In this document: in pieces, positions 46,629-55,566 of the stretch
Numbering within the stretch: position 1 is the first letter of the stretch
Layout: each line of letters begins with the position of its first letter
Assembly: GCA_963716135.1 (NCBI GenBank)
Contig: OY970289.1
Coordinates: 2,232,001 to 2,296,000, forward strand
Reading direction: 5' to 3'
Source of the DNA: CAVRAW01 sp963716135
GTDB lineage: Bacteria > Planctomycetota > Planctomycetia > Pirellulales > JADZDJ01
Length of the DNA stretch: 64,000 nt
Translations under genes and position numbers: made by a program
Notes under the pieces: model-generated
Told to the model about the DNA's origin: nothing
The model's input: only the letters and a program-made list of their open reading frames with translations
Database searches by the model: none

Positions 46629-49600
46629 ATGTCGCCGAAACCACAATACGATCCGAGCCGTGTTGAAGGCCTGTACGATCCGGCTTTCGAGCACGATGCC
46701 TGCGGTGTGGGCTTTGTCGTCGACATGCAGGGTCGAAAAAGCCGCCAGATCGTGCGCCAGGGGTTGGAAATTCTGGTGAATCTGACGCACCGCGGCGCCT
46801 GCGGCTGCGATCCGCTCACCGGCGACGGCGCCGGCATCCTGCTGCAAATGCCGCACGAGTTCTTTGTGGCCAAGCTGGCCGAGCTGGGAATCTCGCTGCC
46901 AGCGCCGGGCGAGTATTGCATCGGCAATGTGTTTCTGCCGCGGGACGACGGCGAACGCCGCTTTTGCGAATCGCAACTGGAAGAAATCTGTGCCGCCGAA
47001 GGACAGCGATTTCTCGGGTGGCGCGACGTTCCGTTGGACAACTCGGTGATTGGACAAACCGCGCGCGATGTGGAACCGGTCGTCCGTCAGGCGATCATCG
47101 CCCGCGGAAATGATACCCCGCGCGAGTTGTTCGAATGGAAACTGTACGTCATCCGAAAACTGCATCAAACAGCCATCCGCGCCGCCAAAGAAGTGAAGCA
47201 GAGAAAATACAGCTACGTTTGCACCCTTTCGTCGCGCGTGATTGTGTACAAAGGCTTGCTGTTGGCCGATCAAGTGGAACAGTTCTACAAAGACCTGGCC
47301 GATGAACGGATCGTCAGTGCCCTGGCGTTGGTTCATCAGCGCTATAGCACGAACACATTCCCGACGTGGGACCTGGCCCATCCGTTCCGCTATTTAGCGC
47401 ACAACGGCGAAATCAATACGCTCAAGGGCAATGTGAACTGGCTGCGTGCGCGTGAAGGGATGCTAGCGCATCCGGTGTTCGGGCCCGACCTGAAAAAAGT
47501 CTTTCCGCTGTGCCTACATGGGATCAGCGATTCGGCGACGTTCGACAATGTGCTGGAACTGCTCGTGCTCACAGGCCGGTCGCTGCCGCACGCCATGTCG
47601 ATGCTCATTCCCGAACCGTGGAGCGGGCACGAGAGCATGCCGGACGAATTGAAGGCCTACTACGAATATCAGGCCTGTTTGATGGAGCCGTGGGATGGCC
47701 CCGCGTCGATGGCATTCACTGACGGCACCGTGATCGGCGCCACGCTGGATCGCAACGGCCTGCGACCGAGCCGCTATTGGGTGATGAAAAATGGCGTGGT
47801 GGTGATGGCATCCGAAACCGGCGTGCTGGCTTTGCCGCAAGACCAGGTGGAATACAAAGGCCGCCTGCGCCCGGGGCACATGTTGCTGATCGACACGACG
47901 CAAGGGCGCATCATCCGCGACCACGAAATCAAACAGAGCCTGGCCGCGCGGCATCCGTATCGCAAGTGGATTCAAGAAAACCAGGTGAAGCTCGATGATC
48001 TGCCGGAGATCGCCGGAGTGAACGGGCACCTCGATGAGCCGATCACCAAGCTGCAGCGCGCTTTCGGCTACACGCTGGAAGATTTGCGCGTGATCATCGG
48101 GCCGATGGGAACCGACGGCCAAGAGCCGGTGGGCTCGATGGGCAACGACACGCCGCTGGCCGTGCTCTCGGACCGGCCGCAGCTCTTGTACAACTATTTC
48201 AAGCAACTCTTCGCACAAGTGACCAATCCGCCGCTGGACGCGATTCGGGAAGAGATCATCACTTCGATGATCACCACGATCGGATCCGAGGGGAACCTGC
48301 TCGAAGAAACGGCTGAGCAGTGCCGGCTGCTGCGGTTGGAATCGCCGATCATTTCCAACGCCGAAATGGCGAAGATCAGGGAGCTGAATTCACCGGGGCT
48401 GAGAACGCGCTCGTTGTCGATTCTGTTCCCGCGCAGCGAAGGTGCGGCGGGCATGCAGCGTCGATTGCAGGAATTGCGAGCCGAAGCCAGCCAGGCGATC
48501 CAGAACGGCATCACGATCCTGGTGCTTTCCGATCGCGGCGTGAATCAGGAGAACGTGGCGATCCCGTCGCTATTGGCGGTGAGCAATGTGCATCATCATC
48601 TGATCCGGGAAGAAACGCGCACCCGCTGCGGCCTGGTGATTGAGACAGGCGAGGCGCGCGAAGTGCATCACTTTGCCTTGCTCACGTCATACGGCGCCGG
48701 GGCGGTGAATCCATATTTGGCGTTGGCCACGCTGGACGACATGCTAACCCAGCGCTATTTGCCCGGTGAATTCACGCACAAGCAATTGCAAAAGAACTTC
48801 ATCAAAGCGGCGATGAAGGGCGTGCTGAAAGTGATGTCGAAAATGGGCATCTCGACGCAGCAGAGTTACCGCGGCGCGCAAATCTTCGAAGCCGTCGGGC
48901 TGAACGCGCAATTCGTCGACGAGTATTTCACGCGCACGCCCAGCCGCATTCAAGGCATTGGGCTGGAGGAGATTGCCGAGGAAACGCTGCGGCGGCACGA
49001 GCATGCGTATCCCAGCATCGAAGTGCCGGATGTATTGGAGCTGGACGTGGGCGGCCTATATCAATGGCGCCGCAAAGGCGAAGCCCACATCATGAACCCC
49101 GACGTCGTGGCGAAGCTGCAGCAGGCCACGCGGATCAACAGCCGGGAAGAGTTCAAGCAATTCTGTAAGCTGATCGACGACCAACAGACGCGCCTGCTCA
49201 CGCTGCGCGGGCTATTGGAATTCCGCAAAGACACGACACCGGTGCCGCTGGACGAGGTGGAGCCGGCCAAGGAGATCGTCAAGCGGTTCGCCACGGGCGC
49301 GATGTCGTACGGCTCGATCTCGAGGGAAGCGCACGAGACGTTGGCCATCGCCATGAATCGGATTGGCGGCAAGAGCAACACGGGCGAAGGGGGCGAGGAT
49401 CCGGCCCGGTATAAGCCCGATCCCAACGGCGATCTGCGCTCCAGCGCCATCAAACAGGTCGCCAGCGCCCGATTCGGAGTGACGAGCGAATATCTGAATA
49501 GCGCCCGGGAATTGCAAATCAAGATGGCCCAAGGCGCGAAGCCCGGCGAAGGCGGCCAATTGCCCGGGCACAAAGTGGATAAGGAAATCGCCCGCATTCG

Positions 49601-51203
49601 GCATAGCACGCCGGGCGTGGGGCTGATTTCGCCGCCGCCGCATCATGACATTTATTCAATCGAAGACCTCTCGCAGCTCATCCATGATTTAAAGAACGCC
49701 AATCGCCAGGCGCGAATCAGCGTGAAACTGGTGGCGGAAGTCGGCGTCGGCACGGTGGCCGCGGGCGTCGCCAAAGGCAAAAGCGATGTGGTGCTGATCT
49801 CCGGGCACGACGGCGGCACCGGGGCCAGCCCGCAGACTTCGATCAAGCACGCGGGCCTGCCGTGGGAATTGGGGCTGGCGGAAACGCATCAGGTGTTGGT
49901 GAAAAACGACCTACGCGGCCGCATTGTTGTGCAAACCGACGGCATTATTCGCTCGGCCAAAGACGTAGTGATTGCCACGATGCTTGGCGCCGAGGAATGG
50001 GGCATCGCCACGGGCGCATTGGTCACGATCGGCTGCATCATGATGCGCAAGTGCCACCTGAATACCTGTCCGGTGGGGGTCGCGACGCAAGATCCCGAGC
50101 TTCGCAAGAAATTCGCCGGCAAGCCCGACCACGTGGTGAACTTCTTCTTCTTGCTGGCCGAGGAGATGCGCGAACTGATGGCGCAGCTTGGCTTCCGCAC
50201 CATCAATGAAATGGTGGGGCGCGTGGACATGCTCGATACGCGCAAGGCCATCAATCATTGGAAGGCCAAGGGGCTGGATTTTTCCGCAATCCTGTTCAAA
50301 CCCACGCCGCGCCCGCACGTGAAGACTTACTGCTGCGAGCCGCAGGATCACGGCATCGATCGTTCACTCGACGCGACGGTGCTGTTGGATAAGTGCCGGC
50401 CGGCTTTGGAAAATCAAACGCCGGTAGTCGTGGAATTGCCGATTCGCAACGTCAATCGCACGGTGGGAACGATCCTGTCGAGCGAAGTTACTCGGCGCTA
50501 TGGAGCGAAGGGCTTCGCCAAAGACGACACGATTCAATTGAACTTCAAAGGCTCGGCCGGCCAAAGCCTGATGGCCTTCGGCGTGCACGGCGTCACGGCC
50601 TGCGTCGAGGGAGACGTGAACGACTATTGCGGCAAAGGGTTGTCGGGAGGCAAGATCATCGTCTATCCGCCGCGCGAGGCCACGTTTGTTGCCGAGAAGA
50701 ACATCCTGGCCGGCAACGTCGTGCTGTATGGGGCCACCAGCGGCGAGCTGTATCTGCGCGGCATCGCCGGCGAGCGATTCTGTGTGCGCAACAGCGGCGC
50801 GCATGCGGTAGTTGAGGGTGTGGGCGATCACGGCTGCGAATACATGACTGGCGGCCGGGCCATCATTCTGGGCGAAACGGGGCGCAATTTCGCGGCCGGC
50901 ATGAGCGGCGGTATCGCTTATGTGCTGGATGAAAGCGGCCGCTTCCCGGCTCGGGTGAACAAGGAGATGGTCGCGCTGGAAGAACTGGCGGACGAGGATC
51001 GCGAATATATCGGCAAGATGGTCACTAAGCACGTGCACTACACGGGCAGCGTTCCCGGCCAGCGGGTGCTGAACGACTGGGGCAACATGATTCGCAAGTT
51101 TGTGAAAGTGATGCCGACCGAATACAAGCGCGCCTTGGCGGAACTGGCAAAGGCCGAACAGCAACTGGCCGCGCGGGGCGAACTGCAGCCCGTCAATGGG
51201 TGA
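46629..51203 (+). CDS. gltB: Glutamate synthase (NADPH), large subunit
   Basis: GltB transfers the amide of glutamine to 2-oxoglutarate. This 1524-residue protein is intact. A 24-residue propeptide precedes Cys25 (EHDACGVGFVVDMQGRKSR), the Ntn glutaminase nucleophile. The central domain has SLLAVSNVHHHLIREETRTR, the FMN synthase domain MSYGSISREAHETLAIAMNR and SGHDGGTGASPQTSIKHAG, the [3Fe-4S] cysteines lie in CIMMRKCHLNTCPVG, and the C-terminal beta-helix has Gly-rich turns (VVEGVGDHGCEYMTGGRA). Start ATG 46629. gltD follows after a heptad-repeat spacer. Confidence 0.98.
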   Translation: MSPKPQYDPSRVEGLYDPAFEHDACGVGFVVDMQGRKSRQIVRQGLEILVNLTHRGACGCDPLTGDGAGILLQMPHEFFVAKLAELGISLPAPGEYCIGNVFLPRDDGERRFCESQLEEICAAEGQRFLGWRDVPLDNSVIGQTARDVEPVVRQAIIARGNDTPRELFEWKLYVIRKLHQTAIRAAKEVKQRKYSYVCTLSSRVIVYKGLLLADQVEQFYKDLADERIVSALALVHQRYSTNTFPTWDLAHPFRYLAHNGEINTLKGNVNWLRAREGMLAHPVFGPDLKKVFPLCLHGISDSATFDNVLELLVLTGRSLPHAMSMLIPEPWSGHESMPDELKAYYEYQACLMEPWDGPASMAFTDGTVIGATLDRNGLRPSRYWVMKNGVVVMASETGVLALPQDQVEYKGRLRPGHMLLIDTTQGRIIRDHEIKQSLAARHPYRKWIQENQVKLDDLPEIAGVNGHLDEPITKLQRAFGYTLEDLRVIIGPMGTDGQEPVGSMGNDTPLAVLSDRPQLLYNYFKQLFAQVTNPPLDAIREEIITSMITTIGSEGNLLEETAEQCRLLRLESPIISNAEMAKIRELNSPGLRTRSLSILFPRSEGAAGMQRRLQELRAEASQAIQNGITILVLSDRGVNQENVAIPSLLAVSNVHHHLIREETRTRCGLVIETGEAREVHHFALLTSYGAGAVNPYLALATLDDMLTQRYLPGEFTHKQLQKNFIKAAMKGVLKVMSKMGISTQQSYRGAQIFEAVGLNAQFVDEYFTRTPSRIQGIGLEEIAEETLRRHEHAYPSIEVPDVLELDVGGLYQWRRKGEAHIMNPDVVAKLQQATRINSREEFKQFCKLIDDQQTRLLTLRGLLEFRKDTTPVPLDEVEPAKEIVKRFATGAMSYGSISREAHETLAIAMNRIGGKSNTGEGGEDPARYKPDPNGDLRSSAIKQVASARFGVTSEYLNSARELQIKMAQGAKPGEGGQLPGHKVDKEIARIRHSTPGVGLISPPPHHDIYSIEDLSQLIHDLKNANRQARISVKLVAEVGVGTVAAGVAKGKSDVVLISGHDGGTGASPQTSIKHAGLPWELGLAETHQVLVKNDLRGRIVVQTDGIIRSAKDVVIATMLGAEEWGIATGALVTIGCIMMRKCHLNTCPVGVATQDPELRKKFAGKPDHVVNFFFLLAEEMRELMAQLGFRTINEMVGRVDMLDTRKAINHWKAKGLDFSAILFKPTPRPHVKTYCCEPQDHGIDRSLDATVLLDKCRPALENQTPVVVELPIRNVNRTVGTILSSEVTRRYGAKGFAKDDTIQLNFKGSAGQSLMAFGVHGVTACVEGDVNDYCGKGLSGGKIIVYPPREATFVAEKNILAGNVVLYGATSGELYLRGIAGERFCVRNSGAHAVVEGVGDHGCEYMTGGRAIILGETGRNFAAGMSGGIAYVLDESGRFPARVNKEMVALEELADEDREYIGKMVTKHVHYTGSVPGQRVLNDWGNMIRKFVKVMPTEYKRALAELAKAEQQLAARGELQPVNG

Positions 51204-51210
51204 ACGGTGG

Positions 51211-51296
51211 TAATGACTGAATGTCTAAATGACTAAATGTCTGGAATGATCGAGTGTCCATTTAGGCATTTAGTCATTCAGGCATTTAGTCATTCG
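51211..51296. repeat. Heptad-unit inverted repeat, AATGACT/AATGTCT family
   Basis: Left arm AATGACT GAATGTC TAAATGA CTAAATG; right arm ATTTAGT CATTCAG GCATTTA GTCATTC. It begins 8 bases after the gltB stop and ends about 30 bases before the gltD start, inside a presumed operon. Confidence 0.83.
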
Positions 51297-51327
51297 TTTG
51301 TGCGGCTAGATGTTTTGTGAGGTTTCG

Positions 51328-52815
51328 ATGGGTGACGTTCGTGGGTTTATCAAATACGGCCGCAAGACCGGCGGCAAGGAACCGATCCCGGAGCGCGTGA
51401 AGCACTACCGGGAGTTCCTCACCATCCTGTCGCAAGATGAACTGCAGCAGCAGGGCGCCCGGTGCATGGATTGCGGCGTGCCGTTCTGCCACACCGGTTG
51501 CCCGTTGGGAAACATCATTCCCGATTGGAACGACCTGGTGTACCGCGACCACTGGCGCGAGGCGCTTGGGCGGCTGCACGCCACGAACAATTTTCCCGAG
51601 TTCACTGGCCGGGTTTGCCCTGCGCCTTGCGAAGCGGCTTGTGTGTTGGGAATCAACGAAGATCCAGTGGCGATCAAGCAAATCGAAATGTCGATCGCCG
51701 ATCGTGGTTTTGACGAAGGCTGGATTGTGCCCGAGCCGCCCAGCACGCGCACCGGCAAAAAGGTGGCTATCGTGGGCAGCGGACCGGCCGGCCTGGCGGC
51801 GGCCCAGCAGCTTAATCGCGCCGGGCACCATGTCACGGTTTTTGAGCGTTCCGATCGTCCGGGCGGGCTGTTGATGTACGGCATACCGGATTTCAAGCTG
51901 GAAAAATCGCGCGTCTGGCGGCGAATCAAACAGATGGAAGAAGAAGGGGTTGTCTTCCGCTGCAATGCGAACATCGGTGTAAACGTGGCCACGGTCGAAC
52001 TGCGGCGCGATTTCGACGCGATGCTGCTGGCCGGTGGCGCAACGCAAGCCCGCGATTTGCCCATTCCTGGGCGCGATCTGAAGGGTGTTCACTATGCGAT
52101 GGAGTTTCTGCCGCAGCAGAACAAGGTGAATCAGGGCGATTCAATTTCCGATCAGATTCTGGCCACCGGCAAAGACGTGGTGGTAATTGGCGGCGGCGAC
52201 ACTGGCAGCGACTGCGACGGCACTTCCAATCGCCAGGGCTGCCGCAGCCTGACGCAGTTCGAGCTATTGCCGCAACCGCCCGACGTGGGCAACTATCCGC
52301 GCGCCCACGAGCGCCCCGCAGGCACCCCCTGGCCGCTGTGGCCGATGATTCTGCGCACGAGCACTTCGCACGAGGAAGGTTGCCATCGCGAGTGGAGCAT
52401 ATTGACCAAAGAGTTCCGCGGCGACGGAAACGGACATGTAGAAAGCCTGGTGACGGTGCGCATCGAGTGGACCAAAGACGAACAGGGCCGTCACGTCTTC
52501 AAAGAGATGGAAGGCACGCAGCGCGTTTGGCCTTGCCAGTTGGTGTTGTTGGCGATGGGCTTTCTTGGTCCGGAGAAGCGCGGCCCCATTTCCGATCTGA
52601 ACTTGGAGATGGACCCGCGGGGCAACGTGAAGACCAATGGCAGCTACATGACCAGCCTGGAAGGCGTGTTCGCGGCGGGAGACCTGCGCCGCGGGCAATC
52701 GCTGGTCGTTTGGGCAATTCATGAAGGGCGCGAAGCCGCCCGGGCCGTGGATAAATATCTGATGGGCGTCTCGCATCTGCCCAGCGTCAACGCCGGCGAC
52801 TTTGCGTGGAAATAA
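51328..52815 (+). CDS. gltD: Glutamate synthase (NADPH), small subunit
   Basis: GltD passes electrons from NADPH through FAD and [4Fe-4S] centres to GltB. The N-terminal Fe-S cysteines are in CMDCGVPFCHTGCPLGN and CPAPCEAACVLG; the FAD site is KKVAIVGSGPAGLAAAQQLN, the NADPH site VVVIGGGDTGSDCDGTSNRQ, and the C-terminal FAD contact GVFAAGDLRRGQSLVVWAI. The start 51328 (MGDVRGFIKYGRKTGGKEP) has GTGAGG upstream and fits the family; an ATG at 51310 is less likely. 495 residues, no frameshift. Confidence 0.97.
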   Translation: MGDVRGFIKYGRKTGGKEPIPERVKHYREFLTILSQDELQQQGARCMDCGVPFCHTGCPLGNIIPDWNDLVYRDHWREALGRLHATNNFPEFTGRVCPAPCEAACVLGINEDPVAIKQIEMSIADRGFDEGWIVPEPPSTRTGKKVAIVGSGPAGLAAAQQLNRAGHHVTVFERSDRPGGLLMYGIPDFKLEKSRVWRRIKQMEEEGVVFRCNANIGVNVATVELRRDFDAMLLAGGATQARDLPIPGRDLKGVHYAMEFLPQQNKVNQGDSISDQILATGKDVVVIGGGDTGSDCDGTSNRQGCRSLTQFELLPQPPDVGNYPRAHERPAGTPWPLWPMILRTSTSHEEGCHREWSILTKEFRGDGNGHVESLVTVRIEWTKDEQGRHVFKEMEGTQRVWPCQLVLLAMGFLGPEKRGPISDLNLEMDPRGNVKTNGSYMTSLEGVFAAGDLRRGQSLVVWAIHEGREAARAVDKYLMGVSHLPSVNAGDFAWK

Positions 52816-53028
52816 GCAGTTACGACCGTCACCGCTGGCCGCCTGCCGATTCCATTGATTTTCTTTCGTGGCCGTGACGATCTCTAGGATCAACGGCATC
52901 TATAAGTACGGCTCGCCGCAAAAACGATACGGCTGATACCTACGGAACCCGCCTGTCACGGGCTGCAACCTATGGTTGATGGGGCGGTCTCGGGTCAAAC
53001 CCAGGCGAAAGCGAGAAGAGGCAACGAT

Positions 53029-53498
53029 ATGCGTTCGCAAGTCACTCGGCATCGGCAAATGGGAAACCAGGCCCCGGGCAAGTTGCAGCCCAGCGTGATG
53101 GTGATCGACGACGACTCGAATATCACGACGAGCATCGCCGCGCTTCTGATTACGGCCGGTTACAGCGCCATCAAGTGCCACACGAGCAACGAAGCAATGC
53201 AGGCCGTGCGACGAAACGTGCCCGACATGGTGATTGCCGACGTGAATTTGGCGGGCCATAGCGGTTTGGAACTCTGCCAACAGTTGCGGCTGGAAACGGG
53301 CATGAGCGACGTACCGTGGATGTATCTTTCCGGGCGCAAACGCCCGACATCATTCGCCGCACCGACGAAAATGGCGGCGTCTATTACCTTCGCAAGCCGT
53401 TCGATGCGAAAGTGCTGTTGGAATTGGTCCGCAAGGCGATGCGGCCGCCCGAAGAGGCGGCCGCTTGCCCGGTCTCTTTGGCTACTGGCGCCGTCTAG
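53029..53498 (+). CDS. Stand-alone response regulator receiver (one frameshift)
   Basis: CheY-like single-domain regulator. The acidic pair is in SVMVIDDDSNITTS, the phospho-acceptor Asp in VIADVNLAGHSGLEL and the conserved Lys in YYLRKPFDAKVLLEL. The frame breaks near 53336-53340: reading GGGG instead of GGG in TCCGGGCGC gives SGAQTPDIIRRTDENGG and restores the C-terminal half, which ends at TAG 53496-53498. About 156 residues when joined. Start 53029 (MRSQVTRHRQMGNQ) has AGAGG upstream. No histidine kinase is nearby. Confidence 0.85.
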
Positions 53499-53612
53499 CC
53501 GCCGATCGCCGCGGAAACAGTTCTGCTTGAGGGCGCCGACTGGCGTTTGTGGCATTGCGCCCGCTTTGTATGATGCCTGCTTATTGCGTCCGGCAAATTC
53601 AGGGGCGATTCG

Positions 53613-54578
53613 ATGAAGCCACGGATTCGGCTAGGGTTCAGCGACTACTACCGCGGGTTCGATCCGCGGACTCACTATTTGCCGCGGCTGTTGTCGCAGC
53701 GATACGACATTGAGCTCTCGGACGATCCCGATTTTGTGATCTACTTCTCGTTTTCGAACAATTTTCTACGCTACCGCTGCATTCGAATTTTCTACACCGG
53801 CGAAAACGCGTGGCCGGACTTCAACGAATGCGACTACGCGATCACGTTCAATTTCTGCGACCATCCGAATCACTTTCGGCTGCCGATCTATTGCCGCGAC
53901 GACGAACACATTCTCGGTTCCAAGGAAAACCTGGATCCGCGGAAAGTGCTGGCGGAAAAGACCGACTTTTGCAACTTCGTCTATTCCAACAAGTATTGCA
54001 CCGCTCGCAATCGCTTTTTTCGCAAGCTCTCCCGCTACAAGCGCGTCGATTCCGGGGGCAAATTGCTGAACAACGTCGGCGGCCGAGTGCCCGACAAAAT
54101 GGAATTCATCAAGAAGTACAAATTCACCATCGCCTTCGAAAATGAAAGCCATCCGGGCTACACCACGGAAAAACTGATCGAGCCCATGGTCGTGAACAGC
54201 TTGCCGATTTACTGGGGCAATCCGCGGGTGCACCTGGACTTCAATCGGGAGAGCTTTTTGAACTTCTTCGACTATGGCAGCCAAGAAGCACTGATCGAAC
54301 GCATTATTGAAGTCGATCGCGACGATGAGCTGTATTGCCACTACCTGCGCCAGCCCTGGTTTCCTCAGGATTCACCCGAAAAGCACGTGACGCGTGACGA
54401 CCTGCTGGCGCAGTTTGACCGGATTTTTTTCACCCCGAAAGTGCCCGTTGCCCAGCAGCCAAGCGTCCGCCGAACGCTGCGGATCGATCAGGCTTCTCGT
54501 GGCGTGCGCTGGTTGCGACAGAAGGTGCAAAAAAAGTTGCGCAACGCGAGCTATCATCTCGACCAACTGTTTTCGTAG
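53613..54578 (+). CDS. GT10 family glycosyltransferase (alpha-fucosyltransferase-like)
   Basis: Protein of 321 residues of the GT10 family, whose bacterial members transfer fucose from GDP-fucose in alpha-1,3/4 linkage. The diagnostic donor-site block is YKFTIAFENESHPGYTTEKL followed by EPMVVNSLPIYWGNP. N-terminal FYTGENAWPDFNECDYAITF and SKENLDPRKVLAEKTDFCNF also fit. A basic C-terminal tail (RWLRQKVQKKLRNASYHLD) resembles the membrane-associating tails of this family. It is not in a visible polysaccharide operon. The sugar specificity is inferred from family only. Confidence 0.85.
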   Translation: MKPRIRLGFSDYYRGFDPRTHYLPRLLSQRYDIELSDDPDFVIYFSFSNNFLRYRCIRIFYTGENAWPDFNECDYAITFNFCDHPNHFRLPIYCRDDEHILGSKENLDPRKVLAEKTDFCNFVYSNKYCTARNRFFRKLSRYKRVDSGGKLLNNVGGRVPDKMEFIKKYKFTIAFENESHPGYTTEKLIEPMVVNSLPIYWGNPRVHLDFNRESFLNFFDYGSQEALIERIIEVDRDDELYCHYLRQPWFPQDSPEKHVTRDDLLAQFDRIFFTPKVPVAQQPSVRRTLRIDQASRGVRWLRQKVQKKLRNASYHLDQLFS

Positions 54579-54634
54579 TGCCTGAGGGGGGCGATGGAAA
54601 GCCGGCGTGCTAGCTGGCGTGGAGATTAGGCAGT

Positions 54635-54715
54635 TCGGGGGAATTCTCCGGTTATTCGGCTGGTCCTGATTCTGCCGATTTTCTCGATTCTGCCGATTTC
54701 TCCGGCCGATAACCC
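54635..54715. repeat. Heptad-unit repeat, GATTCTG/CCGATTT family
   Basis: Units GATTCTG CCGATTT TCTCGAT TCTGCCG ATTTCTC are read in 7-base steps, with a partly inverted left part (GGGGGAATTCTCCGGTTATT). It lies between the GT10 gene and the cysteine-rich lipoprotein gene, both on the plus strand. Confidence 0.6.
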
Positions 54716-54786
54716 CAAAGAAGCCGCAACGTGCCCAAGCGCATGGGGCGGCGGGAATTGTGCTGGCAATCTTGGGGGGATCAGGG

Positions 54787-55440
54787 ATGACGAAGCATGC
54801 TCTTTGGGCTGCTGCTGCGGCCCTATTGATCGTAGCCGGCTCCAGCGGCTGCTGTTTGTGGCACCATCACGGCTGCGGCCCTTGCGGCGGCGGCTGCGGC
54901 GGTTGCGATTCATGCGGCGGCGGCTGCGGCGGTTGTGGAACTTGCGGCGGAGGATGTGGCGGCGGCTGCGGTGGCGGTTGCGGCGGCCACGGCACCGGCA
55001 GCCAATACATCAGTTGGTACGGAACCGGATATCCGAGCTGCGACGGCTACTGCGGCGGCTGCACCGATTGCTGCAACGATTGCCATCCGCATTGCTTCCT
55101 GGCGGGGCTGTTGGACATTTTCCATTGCTGCCACCCGGAAACGTTCGACTGCGGCTGCCAAGGCTGCGGTGAATATTATTTCTGCGATTGGTTCTGCTGT
55201 CCGCCCACGCCCGATCCCTGCGATTGCTGCGGCGGTTACTGTGGCTGTGCGCCGTGCTCGCACTTCCATCCGTTGCCGCCGCGCTGCGGTTCGATGCCTT
55301 ACGGGCCGCCGATGGGACCGTACGACGGCAATCCGCCGCCGGGCTCAGTGATGCAGGGGCCGCCGGGCGGCAACGCGCCCCAGCGGCCTGGAATGCAAGC
55401 GCCGCCGTATCGCGCGCGACCGCAAGGCGGTTCGCAGTGA
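54787..55440 (+). CDS. Cysteine/glycine-rich lipoprotein
   Basis: Protein of 217 residues. The start at 54787 (MTKHALWAAAAALLIVAG) gives a lipoprotein signal with lipobox SSGC followed by a second Cys. A GGGCGG-type repeat region (about residues 30-70) gives way to Cys-rich text (CDGYCGGCTDCCNDCHPHC, CDCGCQG-like, DPCDCCGGYCGCAPCSHF), with about forty Cys in total, and a Pro/Gly-rich end (MGPYDGNPPPGSVMQGPPGG). Planctomycetes often carry such proteins; none has a proven function. Disulfide-rich or metal-binding surface material is a reasonable guess. A strong terminator follows. Confidence 0.8.
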   Translation: MTKHALWAAAAALLIVAGSSGCCLWHHHGCGPCGGGCGGCDSCGGGCGGCGTCGGGCGGGCGGGCGGHGTGSQYISWYGTGYPSCDGYCGGCTDCCNDCHPHCFLAGLLDIFHCCHPETFDCGCQGCGEYYFCDWFCCPPTPDPCDCCGGYCGCAPCSHFHPLPPRCGSMPYGPPMGPYDGNPPPGSVMQGPPGGNAPQRPGMQAPPYRARPQGGSQ

Positions 55441-55462
55441 CCCCGACAATTGCTTTTAGACC

Positions 55463-55496
55463 AAGGCCGTCGAAATTGAATCGGCGGCCTTTTTTG
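55463..55496 (+). terminator. Intrinsic terminator after cysteine-rich lipoprotein
   Basis: AAGGCCGTCGA (55463-55473) pairs with TCGGCGGCCTT with one wobble, loop AATTGAA, T tract to 55495. Confidence 0.92.
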
Positions 55497-55566
55497 TTGC
55501 GCACATGCAAATAGATTTCTTGCCGCGCGTTGATTCCGCGTGCGCGCCCCGCGTAAACTAACGGCC

